From Angiostrongylus vasorum (Eukaryota; Nematoda; Chromadorea; Rhabditida; Metastrongylidae), in contig JADANN010000303.1 in assembly GCA_018806985.1 (NCBI GenBank), forward strand, positions 1 to 64,000: 64,000 nucleotides of DNA. The letters run 5' to 3'. Below the pieces are notes generated by a model. It did not search any database. It was given only the letters and a program-made list of their open reading frames with translations, and was not told the DNA's origin. The position numbers were made by a program, and so were the translations under genes. Below are positions 50,190-61,974 of the stretch, one piece after another (within the stretch, counting starts at the first letter, position 1; the number at the start of each line of letters is the position of its first letter).

Positions 50190-50930
50190 AGCAACTGTGG
50201 CAAATGACAAATAGTAAGGCGAAGCACAAGTGTCGTTCCTTGGATTCTTTCTAGGAATAGGTTTAACGAACCGACGTTAATTGTAATTCCTATCTAACGT
50301 GATATAAGAAACGGATGATAACAAGTAATGCGCTTTAAAACAAGCACCGCTTCCACTTCAAACGATTGCGGAAATTGAAACAACGATGATAAATCGGGAT
50401 AGAAGTTCACATCCTGTAATTAATTGACAGGGCTACTTCGGATTAAGGGCTTTCCCTTGGAATTCAAACACGGCTGTGATTAACAGAAACTAAAACCAGG
50501 GCATTAGGGTTTCTTAGATCTCTGATGAATACTAAGCAGCAAAACAAGTCACTTTGTAGTGATGCGCTTGTACGATAAAGTGCATAAGCACGGGAATTCT
50601 TTTCAATCGCAGTACTGTCGGAGCCACAACTTCTAGAATTAAAACTAGAGCTAACTGGCTACAATTTTGCTATCTATTTCAAAAAATATTACGTTACAAC
50701 GGTAATCGGTCAGAATCACAGACGAATACCATCCAGAAAAAAATGCGATTTTTTACTTAATGGAATCTTCCTCAACAAACATTCCTAAATCATCCATTAA
50801 ATTGGAACAGCCTAAGATGAAACACGTACTGCATTGGAAATGATCGCCAATAATCCGCTAACGAAAGAACACACTTGAAATGGAATCAATAGTAAGTGGG
50901 AGAAGGGAGGTCATGTGGCGATTGCTGCGT
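50190..50930. other. No gene recognised
   Basis: AT-rich sequence between two SINE A copies, with no coding frame over 60 codons. Confidence 0.5.
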
Positions 50931-50934
50931 TGTT

Positions 50935-51185
50935 GCGAAATATTTGGATGGCCCGTCTTCATTAAACGTATGGGCGCCAACATAATTGACACGTGCTGGT
51001 TTAGCCATTCAGGATCACCATACTATTACCTTTAAATCAGAAGGGTGGTGATTCCCGGCATTGGTTTACGCTTAGCTGGGCTACCCGATGAAAATGTCGG
51101 ACTCCTTCTAGGCTTGGGAATGGGGGGTGAGAGAGGATGGAAAGAACACTCCGCTCTATATCACCGTTTGACACCTAGGACCACC
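50935..51185 (-). mobile_element. SINE A copy (minus), internally deleted
   Basis: It keeps the tail (ATATTTGGATGGCCCGTC), the TTGGTTTACGCTTAGCTGGG block and part of the head. The middle, with the CACCACGGGCAG block, is missing. Confidence 0.6.
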
Positions 51186-51639
51186 TCCCTCACAAACAAA
51201 AAATTTTTTATTTTTTGCCATGTACGCCGCCGAAATATTGAAAAAAGAACCATTGAAAACCGCCGTATAGATAACACATCATCATGGAGAGCGTTGTATG
51301 AAAGAGATTTGCGATACTGATCTGAATTGCATGGTGCAGAAATGGGCGAGGTGGTGAAGCTGTGAACATCCATGTTAGATTCAGTACCGCGATGTTGGAG
51401 ACGCGAATCCTTCAAGAAAAACTGAACGTAAACCGGTGTCAGCTACCGTGGGAGTTAATTAGAGAGATCAATCATAGGATGCTATCTATATTGTGCGGAA
51501 GTATTCAAGTGTGAAAATCGACCAATGTTTGAAAATATGGGAGAAAACGTTGATAAAGCATTTTTTAGGTTACTCTTTATAAAATCCAATGTATAATTCG
51601 GTGTAGGGTAAGAAAGCTCATATACCAAATCAATTGAGA

Positions 51640-52022
51640 GGCAGAAAGCGTATTGGTAATAGATACGGAGCAATAGTGCACACATGGTCACTGGTTCAAC
51701 TCCACGACGGGTTAACCAATCCTTATAACCCTCAGGCGAATCGGTGCCATGCCCTTCTTGGCAACTTTCCCCATTCCAAAAAACTGGAGACGGCATGTGG
51801 TGAACACCTGAAAGCACCGTGGTAGAGCTATTCCAGTATCCCAAAGAGAATCTACTCGACCAGCTCTCACTGACATTGATGAATGAGACAGAATATTCAG
51901 ATGGCAGATGAACTCATGCTCAAATTTGTAAGCCTTTGTGGATGACTAATGCGAAAATAAAGAATTGAGTGATGTGGTGGAATTAGCATAGTGTATGAAG
52001 TTGAAGCATTTAGATAAAATAG
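51640..52022 (+). mobile_element. Diverged SINE C copy
   Basis: A GGTCACTGGTTCAACTCC B-box region, a body with CAGGCGAATCGGTGCC and an end with TTTGTGGATGACTAATGCG and GATAAAATAGA align loosely to the 11.7 kb copy. Confidence 0.45.
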
Positions 52023-52507
52023 ATGATACACAACCAATCAATTTCAAGAACTCTTGAAATATTCATCTACCGGCTTCACCAGGTGCGGGGTATGTACCCA
52101 AGTTCGCCATCGAAACTTCTTATTCTTACTTAGTCAGGTTGGCTCGTCATCCAGCACCAGCATTTCACCCATTCGTTTTATGGCTTCTCCTGAAACCTTG
52201 GAATACTGATCTTAGGGCGATTACATCTCTTCCTCTCATATAGGTACTGGCTGTTATGGTAAGACGGAGGTTTGCTGTCTTAGAGGATTATACATCAGGG
52301 ACAGCAGCGATTCATGTCGCTGTGGCGATATCTGCGATTACTGGACCAAGTCTAATCGATGGCAAAGTGGGAAATCATGTAAGCTCACGATTTTTTTATC
52401 ACACGACCCTTGTTTCCCCTAGGGCTAATTCGCTGCAGGTTCTCATACTTTGCTCTTTATTCGCATTCCGATTTTACTCTTGATTATTTTGTACTCCAGT
52501 TATCAAT

Positions 52508-52900
52508 TCCCTCCCAACGGTTTACCGCCTCATCGTGGCTAAGAGGTGTTCCTGGGTGTCGGACTGCGGTGTACAGCGGGGGATTCGTCTCCCCGGCAGG
52601 GTCTCCCAAACTGAGAAGGAGTCCGACCTTTCCATCAGGAAGCCAAACAACGAGTAAACCAATACCAGGATCCACCACCGTCCTGCTATCAAAGTAGCAT
52701 GGTGGTAAACACCCTCTGATCCACTAGGGCTGCTACTGCCTGTGGTGGTGAAGACCTGTGGCAGACTTTGGCCAGGCTGACCCCAGGATTCCAGGGAACC
52801 ACCATGGCTAAACAAGCAAATCTCCGAAAAATGGTGATTTTGCTGGGGGCCCGCACAACTAGTGAGGACGGGCCGTTCAAGTTCAAGTATCGAGTATCAA
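52508..52900 (+). mobile_element. SINE A copy (plus)
   Basis: Full-length type from CCTCCCAACGGTTTACCGCC to GGGCCGTTCAAGTTCAAGTA, with one extra tail unit. Confidence 0.8.
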
Positions 52901-52957
52901 TTAAAGTCTGCTTTGTCTGTTCAATTATTCTCTCCAAAAATCGCTGTGCTAAGCACG

Positions 52958-52958
52958 C

Positions 52959-53025
<67 letters not shown>
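52958..53025. repeat. (TA)n microsatellite
   Basis: About 68 bases of TA dinucleotides with one AA interruption, just after a SINE A copy. Confidence 0.95.
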
Positions 53026-53029
<4 letters not shown>

Positions 53030-53094
53030 TTGCTTTTTTATTTGGAGCCTATTAGAATTATTTCACAGCAGGATACTATGTGAAATACAACGGT

Positions 53095-53165
53095 AATGAT
53101 GCTGATATATTTGCAAAACTCCGGACCGTAGGGCGCTATTACCTTTTCCGGGGGCAAACTGCTCA
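53095..53165 (-). mobile_element. SINE D fragment (minus)
   Basis: The plus strand reads GCTGATATATTTGCAAAACTCCGG then GTAGGGCGCTATTACC, the inverted head and core of SINE D. It is only about 70 bases long. Confidence 0.4.
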
Positions 53166-53597
53166 TTATATCAAATAATACAACATCTCAAAAAAAATAA
53201 CAAAATACGCATATACAGGTTGATAGAAAATTTTTGTAAATCGTTGTTGACTGAGTTTTTCCTCAAAAAATATCGCTACAACAAAAGCGATACTTCTGGA
53301 GATAAATGAAGTAGAGGGAATGGTAGAAAATACTGGAGACATTCTGTTATAATCAAATTCGTTGTGTGTTGAAGAGGAATTGAGAAGAGATAGCTTTTCA
53401 GAAGAAATTACTACTTCTAAATAAATCTTAGACGTTTAAATGAAGATGAAGGAATAAGAATTGGGTGAGCGACGAAAGCAATCATAGGTTGTAGCGGTGC
53501 TAACCAGGCAATCCACTTACCATTTATCAGGGTCAAATCTTTTCCAAGCTCTTGATTCATTTATGAGCTCACACAAGATTGTCAGAGATCTTTTTTT

Positions 53598-53690
53598 GTG
53601 GTTGATTTTTTGGCGATATCGCCTTCTTCACAGCAACAGTGATCTTCGTATCTCTTCAATAAACGTCTTTGTGTTGCATTCCTGGTTGCC
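53598..53690 (-). mobile_element. Decayed Penelope-like end fragment
   Basis: On the minus strand the GAAGAAGGCGATATCGCC stretch matches the element-end hairpin with a perfect GGCGAT/ATCGCC stem, but the flanking GAAA core is changed to AAAA. Only a short fragment is recognisable. Confidence 0.35.
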
Positions 53691-54016
53691 GTGAAATCAC
53701 TAGGCGCAACATCAAGCTAGATCTTTTGTTTATCACGAAGATGAATCGTTTTCGTCAATCGAAAGATTTTTTGAATGGAAAAAATCAGCGACGGCGTGAT
53801 AACATAATAAAGATAACAGCGAATAAAGTCATCATTTTGGTTAACTGGGGTGCAGCAGAACCCTCCTAAGGAAACATGCAACAGGAAGTTAGGTGGAGTT
53901 TGTTGCTCTGCTATTCAGTTGTCGTAATAGAGCTGGTTTCAACTTAATAGCGGATTCATCAGCACATCATAAATTTTAGCAAAGGAATAAAGCACTGGGT
54001 GAATCTTTTATACTTG

Positions 54017-54405
54017 ATACTTGATATTTGAATGGGCCGTCCTCACTGGCTGTGTGGGCCCCAGCATAATCTCCATTTTTTGGAGATTTGCTGATTAAGC
54101 CACTGTGGTTCCCTGGAATCCCGAGGTCAGCCTTGCCAAAGTCTAACCCAGGTCTTCAACTCCACAGGCAGTAGCAGCCCTAGTGGATCAGAGGGAGATT
54201 TGCCACCATGCGACTTTGATACCAGGACGGTGATGTATCATTGTATTGGTTTACTCTCAGCTAGGCTTCCTGATGGAAACGCCGGACTCCTTCTCATCTT
54301 GGGAGACCCTGCCATGGGGACGAATCCCCCCCCCCGCTGTACATCGCAGTCCGACACCCAGGAACACCTCCCAGCCACGATGAGGCGGTAAACCGTTGGG
54401 AGGCG
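54017..54405 (-). mobile_element. SINE A copy (minus)
   Basis: Full-length type from ACTTGATACTTGATATTTG to GGTAAACCGTTGGGAGG on the plus strand. It has a run of nine C at 54327-54335, where other copies have fewer. Confidence 0.8.
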
Positions 54406-54596
54406 GTTAATCTTTTTGCAAATGTGATTGACATGTTGATATTCAACATAATTATTATTTATATTATCGAATTTCCCATGCTGTGATTACGCCAACATTT
54501 CTTTGGTTTGGTGCGTTGGTCATCGATAAAAAAAATTTCGGATTTGTTGTTAAAGGTAAGCTTGCATTTGTGATTTCTTTTCCTGTTAATGCTGGT

Positions 54597-54800
54597 GAAT
54601 GCTGGTCATGCTGATTCTCCCTAGAATGCTAGGATGGCTCTGCTAGAGCGTTCCCAAATGCTCATCGCAGCTAGTTGCCTTCATTTGTGGTGCAGATTGA
54701 ACTTTCCAGAAGATCCTAGAACCAGTTTACCAACCTCGGAGGAATAGGAAGATTGCGTTGCACGGGCATTGCTCGCACCAAAGATCATGCGTGTATTATT
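54597..54800 (-). mobile_element. SINE C fragment (minus)
   Basis: On the minus strand, CTCCGAGGTTGGTAAACTGG and TTTGGGAACGCTCTAGC match the C body. Head and tail are not clear. Confidence 0.45.
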
Positions 54801-55000
54801 GCATAGCTCCTTTAACAACTTTGCTTCCTCTTAGAACCTTACTTCTTGTATGCTGCTTAGATTCCTTTATTAGCTTTCTTAAATGGCTTTCACTAATTTT
54901 TTTTCTACCACATTACTCAAAATTCGCGCTCCACGGGGGAAGCCATGTAGGTGTACATAAATGGAGAAGTTAACGTGAAAAAATAAAAGTCAGAGTAAAC

Positions 55001-55376
55001 ATGCGGCTTACGGAGTTTCGAAGCAGGATGAACAATTTCTCGAAGTTTTTCGGAGTTGCTACTGAAAGTCTGAGGCCAGAATTATCGTTATCAGATAAGC
55101 GAGAAGAGAACTTTGAAGTACTATCTAAGTCTACCATCAAGGATGTTGCCTGCCTTATACGGACAAGATATCGAGAGTCTTATGGATTGGAAAAAATTTT
55201 TCCTCCTTATGCAAGACAGGGGAGAACATTTTCTGTAACCAGATCTTGCGAGATGACAAGCGATAACATCAACAATATCAATGGTAAGAGTTCGCGAAGC
55301 TGCACACTAATAGGATTTGATTTTCTTAGGTGAGCAGATTCCACTGAGCCATTCCTGGACGCTACAGATTGCCTGA
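55001..55376 (+). CDS. Small two-exon gene model, product unknown
   Basis: An ATG at 55001 opens 94 codons (MRLTEFRSRMNNFSKFFGV, ELSLSDKREENFEVL, KDVACLIRTRYRESYGLEK, CEMTSDNINNIN) ending at an ideal ATG/GTAAGAG donor at 55283. A 46-base intron ends TTTTCTTAG. The second exon adds 15 residues (GEQIPLSHSWTLQIA) and a TGA at 55374-55376. The total is about 109 residues. The short intron is typical of nematodes. Further plus-strand coding-like sequence lies near 55950-56080, so the gene could run on by another splice path. Confidence 0.4.
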
Positions 55377-56314
55377 AGAATTGGCCGGATGTAGTCACTT
55401 GACGACCAACGAGACTTCGACGTAATCGGGCGGAATTTCCCCATATGGGGGTAAAGTAAAAAGGGCTCCATCCCTGTGTGGGTCCGCGCCGCTTCGTTGT
55501 TAAATACCGCTTTTTTGGAGCGGGAAGCAAGGCATGGTCTCAGTTCTGAATGCCCATTAGTCCAAAGTCGACTTAATGACGCAAATTCTGCGATGTTCCA
55601 CTACTATATCTGCAATATTAATGTGCATTCCATTTTCGAATCATTGCTGTTCATTTGAGCAATCGGAAAATAATGGCAGTCTTCTGATTTAGTTTCTCCC
55701 CACCTATTTTTTTAGTAACAATTTTTTTTGCGAATAATGTGCTTTTTATGAACTATCGCAAAGATTATTTTATGAACTTTCAAGTGGCATGATTAATGCA
55801 CAGAATATGTGTATTTTGGACCAATTATAGACATTCGAATTTCAGATGTCAAGTTGGCAAATGGCACCCTTCAAAAAACTTCTTTCCTGGGTGGGGAATC
55901 CACATGATGCGTGGGACACAACCGCAGAACTGAACGCTTGGCGGATGGCTTTGACGAGTCAAATGCAGATGTTGCTGCAGTCAGTTCGAAAACATCAGAT
56001 GGAACTGTGACAGAACTGATGAAGACAGAGGTCTCTCTGCACCTCTGCGTTCCTGTTGAATGTATGATTTGTGTGATCGTCATCTAAAAATCTACCGTGA
56101 TGACATGTTTTTCAGAAATTTTGCGTCAAGAAATTTCAAATCGCTTCGAATGTTTACTTTTACTTGATCGCACATACTTTGAAGCTCTGCGGAATCTTAA
56201 CCGCAATTGACGTGTTCCACAAACGCATGTAACGGCTTCTGAGAAGTAGGTACGGACAGTAGGACCCGCAATTATTATAAAAGGAGATGAATTAGACTAC
56301 ACACACTGTATGTA

Positions 56315-57290
56315 TCTTCATTTACCAAAGATGCAGTGAACGGCCTCAAATAGTCGTACCCCACTCTAGAGAACATTATTCTACAAGATCAATAATTATT
56401 ATTCACATTCATTCGTCCTTTGTTTGTTTATGATTATTTGCTTGTTTAGACCTTCTAAGGCTGACGAAACCCTTTTTTACCCTTTAAAAAACAGTTGTTG
56501 ATGAAGAAATCGAACATCAGAAAAATGTTTATAATTTAAAATTAAACGGCGTTCTATTGAAAAAGCATAGAGATGACGACGAACGTGTGTAACTGCTGAA
56601 ATGTTGCACCATCAACGTTATAGTAAAGAAAGTTGTAAAATCTCTTTGAGCACCAACACACCTTTCGTAGTTCATTAAGCCCGACGTTAATAAAAAAAAA
56701 TCACTGATGGTAATCTACCAGAAAGAGCTGCTTTTGTCTGGTGTTGAGCAGATTTAGAAATAACAGCAAATTCCATTCCCACGGTTTTTAGAGACTTCTG
56801 TTTTGCTTTTGTTGCCGATATTGTTGTTGTTCAAGCTTATCTAATGCACAACAAGGTGAAGTTCACTTTCAAAGCATTGAATTCGTGTCGTTTTCTTCAT
56901 GAATTCGAACTTTGGCGTCCAACAACGGAGCAACTCGTCAAATCAAATCATGAGGACGGAGAAGCGCTTCTGAATGCACATTTCCCAGACTGTCGCAGTC
57001 GGGCCATTCTCCTTCAATAGTTGAGGTGCGTGGTTTAATATGGCTTAAATTACCAATGCTAAAATCTATGGAGTTGTGAGCCACTGATTTTCCCCCTATT
57101 TTTTTATAAGTATGCCTCTGCGTCGTGCTGGTTAAGCAACGAAACAGAATTCTAACTAGTGGATGGCATGAGATTGCCTTACCTGTCCAGTCTGTTCATG
57201 GTGGAAAGCATATGATTCGACTCCGGCGTGACCATAACCTCGAGATCCGAACAGGCGCTGTAGCATCGCGTACAGTACAGATCTCCGTCA
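56315..57290 (+). repeat. Repeat E, uninterrupted copy
   Basis: From CCAAAGATGCAGTGAACGGC to CGAGATCCGAACAGGCGC it matches the split copy at 58.56-61.53 kb almost throughout. Shared blocks include AATCACTGATGGTAATCTACC and TGCTGGTTAAGCAACG. It carries no convincing coding frame. The empty target site lies at about 56382-56393. The element class is unknown. Confidence 0.7.
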
Positions 57291-57654
57291 CTCTAGAATG
57301 CAACTATATTAAAGGGAACATTTTACGTCGGGAATCAGAAGGGCTCAGTGGACATCAAAAGGTCAGAGAAAGAAGGTCGTGGGAACTCAAGCGCTATGGC
57401 CAGGATCAAAACGACTGCTTTCATGTGCTAATTGAAAATGTTAAGCACTGGACTTTCATTCAAAACTAATAATTTGTGGTCTCACCTACCATACTCTCTT
57501 AAAATGACCCCACTAAACATAGCAAGTTCCATGTGCTCCTACAGTACTTTGAAAGCTTCTTATGACAATGTCCAGGGTAGGGGGCAGTACAAGGAATCAA
57601 CGTCTCTCCGAAAGAAGGCACTTAGAACGAAGTCCAACACTAAAGTTCGGCTTT

Positions 57655-57840
57655 GATAAATCTCTGAGTGATGGGCCATACATTCAACTTCACCAACTTT
57701 CGACCCATCTGTGAATTAAGTTCGTATTGCTATCTAAACAGAGAACCCTGCCAACAATTTACTCGACCCAAGAGGGATTGAAGACTTGGTAACCTGAGGC
57801 GCAATATAGACCTAGCTACTGGTCTGTTGTTTTTCCAAAA
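57655..57840 (-). mobile_element. Decayed SINE B fragment
   Basis: The plus strand has GGGCCATACATTCAACTTCA and CCAAGAGGGATTGAAGACTT, which match the reverse complement of the SINE B body with many changes. Confidence 0.45.
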
Positions 57841-58229
57841 CACCTCTAACTGCTGTTTACATCATGTGCAGAAATTAAACGCACCTTAATGTCTTCACGC
57901 AGGAGCACTCCATTGTACTAGAACTCGTTTGAGAGCTGCATGTTCATACTGACCAACCTTCTTGACTGAGTAGCGAGCAACGAATGAACCAACCATATTT
58001 CCAATGTGTCATGGTTTGTCTATCTAGCTTATCCCGGTTTGTTTACAACCACCTTAATCGTTTAAATCTTAACATATATTTTCCTGAGACATCATATCTC
58101 ATATACACCTTATCATAGATTATAGCCAACAGCAGTTTCAGAAATTATCACAATCTTAACAACAGTCGATGATGGCGAAGACAAACATTTCCTTCCTTTC
58201 ACTTGAAAATATCTTTAGTAATCATAACG

Positions 58230-58515
58230 AAGGGTGCGTGGGGGCGCAGTTGTCGGAATCGCCCTGCAGTACACAGTGGAATAAATCCCCCACGCCGGTG
58301 GCCCACCAAAGCCTTCCATCCCTCCGGGGTCGGCATATTGGAACCAGACTTGTCTAGGAGGACAGCAACACTGGCTCGGTAGGCCACTCTGAGTCATTGT
58401 AAAGGACAGATATGCATCCAGTCACCTCCGAACGATGCTTAATGAAGTCGAATGTATGGCGCATCTTTCAGCGATTGATCAACGCCGAGAAGTTTTCATC
58501 CTTTAGCTCTAAAAA
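58230..58515 (+). mobile_element. SINE B copy
   Basis: GTGCGTGGGGGCGCAGTTGT head with a small insertion, AATAAATCCCCCACGC in the B-box position (decayed), the shared body, and GCGATTGATCAACGCCGAG end. Confidence 0.75.
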
Positions 58516-58555
58516 TAGATGAGATGCTTACATTGAGAACCAAAACCAAATATCA

Positions 58556-61530
58556 AAGAGCCAAAGATGCAAAGAACGGCCTGAAATAGTCGTACCCTAC
58601 TACTCTAGAGAACATTATTCTACATGGCATCTCCGTCACTACTCAGGATTTGCTCGAAAAGAGGAGGAAACTGAAGCTTGATCCTACTGCAACATATTTG
58701 ACATGGCTAGTAATAAATGCCAGCTGCAGAATAGCTTTGCAGGAAGACCTACAATGGCACAAGCAGAGGAAACTACTGCAAGCAGCAGAAAAAGGAAGCA
58801 GTCTGAAAAAAATGTCGTCGGGACGTGTGTGATTATAATGTTCCGGTGTCAGCCCTGATGAACGAAGATGGGATTGTCAAAAGTTCCCGCCATGATATGG
58901 AATTAATAGCGGAAACGTTCTACACCAACCCTTTCCGTCCCACAATCCCTGTCCCGGACCCTAATATCCCCGCTGGAGAAAAACCACCTGGAATTCTTCC
59001 GTCGAAGGTCCGAGTTGCAATAGAAAGCATGAAAAAGAGGCACAGCTCCAGGACGAGACAATGTCACCGCCGATATCCTTAGAGCTGGAGGCCACGATTT
59101 ATATGTACTTCTCGCAAATCATATGAGAGCCTACCTACAAAAGGGAAAAAAAATCACAGAACAGTGGAGGACGTCGCGTACGGTTATCCTGCTTAAGAAA
59201 GGAGACCAAAGGAGTCTTCGTATACTATCGTCCCATATGCTTGTTGAGTGTACTCTACAATCTCTTCACGAAGATTATCCTCTTGCGCATATCAGGGACA
59301 TTGAATGCGGCGCGACCAGTCGAACAAGCAGGATTTCGGAAAGCATTTTGCTGTATGAACCACATCGAAACCGTGTCCAGCTTCATCGAAGTTTGTTGGG
59401 AATACCACCTACTTCTAGTCCTAACCTTTGTCGACTATGGAAAAGCGTTCGACAGTGTCGAAACGAATGCAATCCTATCCGCGCTCGTCGACCAAGGAGT
59501 GGGCCCGTCCTACATAAAAAACTCTGTGCGACTGTTATCGGAACTGCACTACGAAAATACAGCTTTTCCATCGACCTCTTACCATACCCATAGGAAAAGG
59601 GGTTCCACAGGGCGACACAGCATCGCCAAAGCTGTTCAGTGCCGCACTGCAGTGGATAATGAAGTCACTCGACTGGGATGAGGCATACGTATTGATGGAA
59701 AATTCCTATCAAACCTTCGTTTTGCCGACGACATTATCATCTTCTCAAGAAATAATAGTGAAGCAGAGACGATGATCAACGAGCTCAACGAAGCGGGGAA
59801 AAAAACATTGGACTTCGCATAAATCGAAAGAAGACCCAGTTCATGAGAAACCAATTGTGCGAAGGCGGAAAAATTGAATTGGATGGCTCTCTCATTGTAG
59901 AGACCACCTCGTACGTGTACCTTGGGCGATCAATGAACATGGAAAACAACATGATGCAGGAAATAGATAGAAGAAGGGGAGCACCTTGGGCCGCATTCGG
60001 GCCTCTCAAAGAAAGCCACCGACCAACTGAAGGGCCCGAAAATCCGCGCTCATCTCTTCGATTCTACGGTCTTCCCTAGCGCTCTGTTATGCTGCGGGGA
60101 CATGGGTTGATACTTTAGCTACGTCAAGAATGCTTCGCACTACTCATAGAGCGCTTGAGCGATGTCTTCTGAAATATAACCGGCACTCACAATATCTAGC
60201 CGTAATACGAAGCTCTGACCTTCGAAATCTGTCACATCTTCAAGATCCAGGAGATTATATATCGATAGCGAAACATAGATGGGCCGGTCACATCATGAGA
60301 AGAACGGACGACAGATGGACGAAAAGAACAGTAGAATGAGCTCCAAGAGAATGCAAGCGGCCCCCAGGGCGACCACCTACACGTTGGGCGGACGTGTTCG
60401 TAAACAAAGTTGATCAGCTGTACCCGCAGCTGCAGTTGTGTTTACAGATCACGGTACGAGACTCGCACGCGCTACCATGCTCGAACAAGACCACCACCAT
60501 GGACTACGATTGCGAGAGAAAGGAACGAATGGCATTTGTGCTGGGGTCCGCACAGCTCGTGAAGACGGACCGTCCAAGTATCCAAGTAAGTATTCTATAT
60601 GGTCAATAATTATTATTCACATTCGTTCGTTCTTTGTTTGTTTTTGATTATTTGCTGGTTTAGACTTTCTAGAGCCGACGAGACACTTTTTGCCTTTGAA
60701 AAAATCGTCGTTGATTAGGACATCAATTACCAAAAAGTATTCATAATTTAGAACTAAACGACGTTGAGTTGAAGAAGCATGGTGATGACGACAAACGTGT
60801 TTAATTGCTGAAATGTTGCACCATCAACATTGCTGTAAAGGAGAGTTATAACATCTCGTTGAACCCTAGTACTCATATCGTAGCTCATTGAGCTCGACAT
60901 TAATAAAAAAAAATCACTGATGGTAATCTACCAGAAAGACCTGCCTTTGTCTAGCGTTGAGTTGACTTAAAAATAGTGGCCAAGTTTGTTGGCACGAATG
61001 TTGGAGAGACATTTTCCAAATTTTATTGCCCACATTGTTTTTGCACACTTTTGAAAGCTTATCTTGTGCTTAACTAGGTAAACTTCATTCTCAAAGCATT
61101 AAATTCACATGTTTCTCTTCATGAGTTCGAACTTTGACGTTCAACAACGAAACAATCCGTCAAATCAAATCACGAAGACGGAGAAGCTTTTCAGAACGCA
61201 CATTTCCCGGATTGTTGCAGTCGGACCATTTTCCGTCAAGATTTGAGATGCCTGATTTAATATGGCCTAAATTACTAAGTCTCGTCAATTGAGTAGTGAG
61301 TAACTGATTTTTGCTCATTTTTGGCAAACATGTCTGTGTGACGTACTGGTTAAGCAACACAACATGTTTTGGTAAATCCCAGCATTCAAACTAGAGAGTG
61401 GAGTGAATTGATCTGACCTGTCCAATCCGTTCACGGTGAAAAAGTACACGATTCGTCTGCCCGTGAGCATAACCCCGAGATCCGAACATGCGCCATAGGA
61501 TCGGATACAGTGGGCTTTAAGACGAACGCG
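58556..61530 (+). repeat. Repeat E, copy split by the RTE insertion
   Basis: The left piece 58556-58627 ends in TATTCTACATGG. The right piece resumes at 60591 with TATTCTATATGG then TCAATAATTATTATTCAC. Together they align to the uninterrupted copy at 56.3-57.3 kb. Confidence 0.75.
58628..60590 (+). mobile_element. 5'-truncated RTE retrotransposon with target-site duplication
   Basis: The insert starts mid-protein at DLLEKRRKLKLDPTA and reads through SCRIALQEDLQW, AGGHDLYVLLANHM, RPICLLSVLYNLFTK, LVLTFVDYGKAFDSVETNAI, LRFADDIIIFS, KKTQFMRNQLCEG, YVYLGRSMNMENN and KHRWAGHIMRRTDDRWTKR. It ends TCCAAGTATCCAAGTA. Residues of the RT active site are present, but frameshifts near 59040, 59200, 59580 and 59810 and stops make it inactive. 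The left flank TATTCTACATGG (58616-58627) and right flank TATTCTATATGG (60591-60602) are a 12-base duplication with one change. The insertion splits a repeat E copy. Confidence 0.9.
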
Positions 61531-61539
61531 ATGAAACGC

Positions 61540-61965
61540 TACTCAAATAAACCTGTTTATCATCCGGTGTTAGCTCATCAGTGAAGCAAACATATTGGCT
61601 AGTGATGAAAATGTCAAAGGAAAGTCGTTCTTTAAAAAACTGATTCTCTATGTGCTAGGTAATACGATACCGACTTCTGCGGGATTTACTGTCTGTTGAA
61701 AAACAAATTATTTTCAACGAGCAGCCACTGTAGTTGGCAACCTTCCCGTAAAGAGCACCTTCGGGTGTTTGTCTCATCTAGGTGGTATTCCCATGAAGAA
61801 GATTCGGCTCGATACGATGAAGAACACACCACATGGAGAGAAGGAACGACTGTGGTTCGAATCGTCGTCTCTGTGGAAGACGAAGAAGTCGAATTATTAG
61901 CCGAACTAAACCCTTTTTTCAATCCCGCGTTAGCTTATCAATGACAGAATGCATATTGAATCATG
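61540..61965 (+). repeat. Duplicated block after repeat E
   Basis: AAACCTGTTTATCATCCGGT then GTTAGCTCATCAGTG at 61552 recurs as CCCTTTTTTCAATCCCG then GTTAGCTTATCAATG at 61910, followed in both by a CATATTG-like segment. The sequence between is open on both strands (61696-61944), but nothing identifies it as a gene. Confidence 0.4.
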
Positions 61966-61974
61966 AGTAATTGT

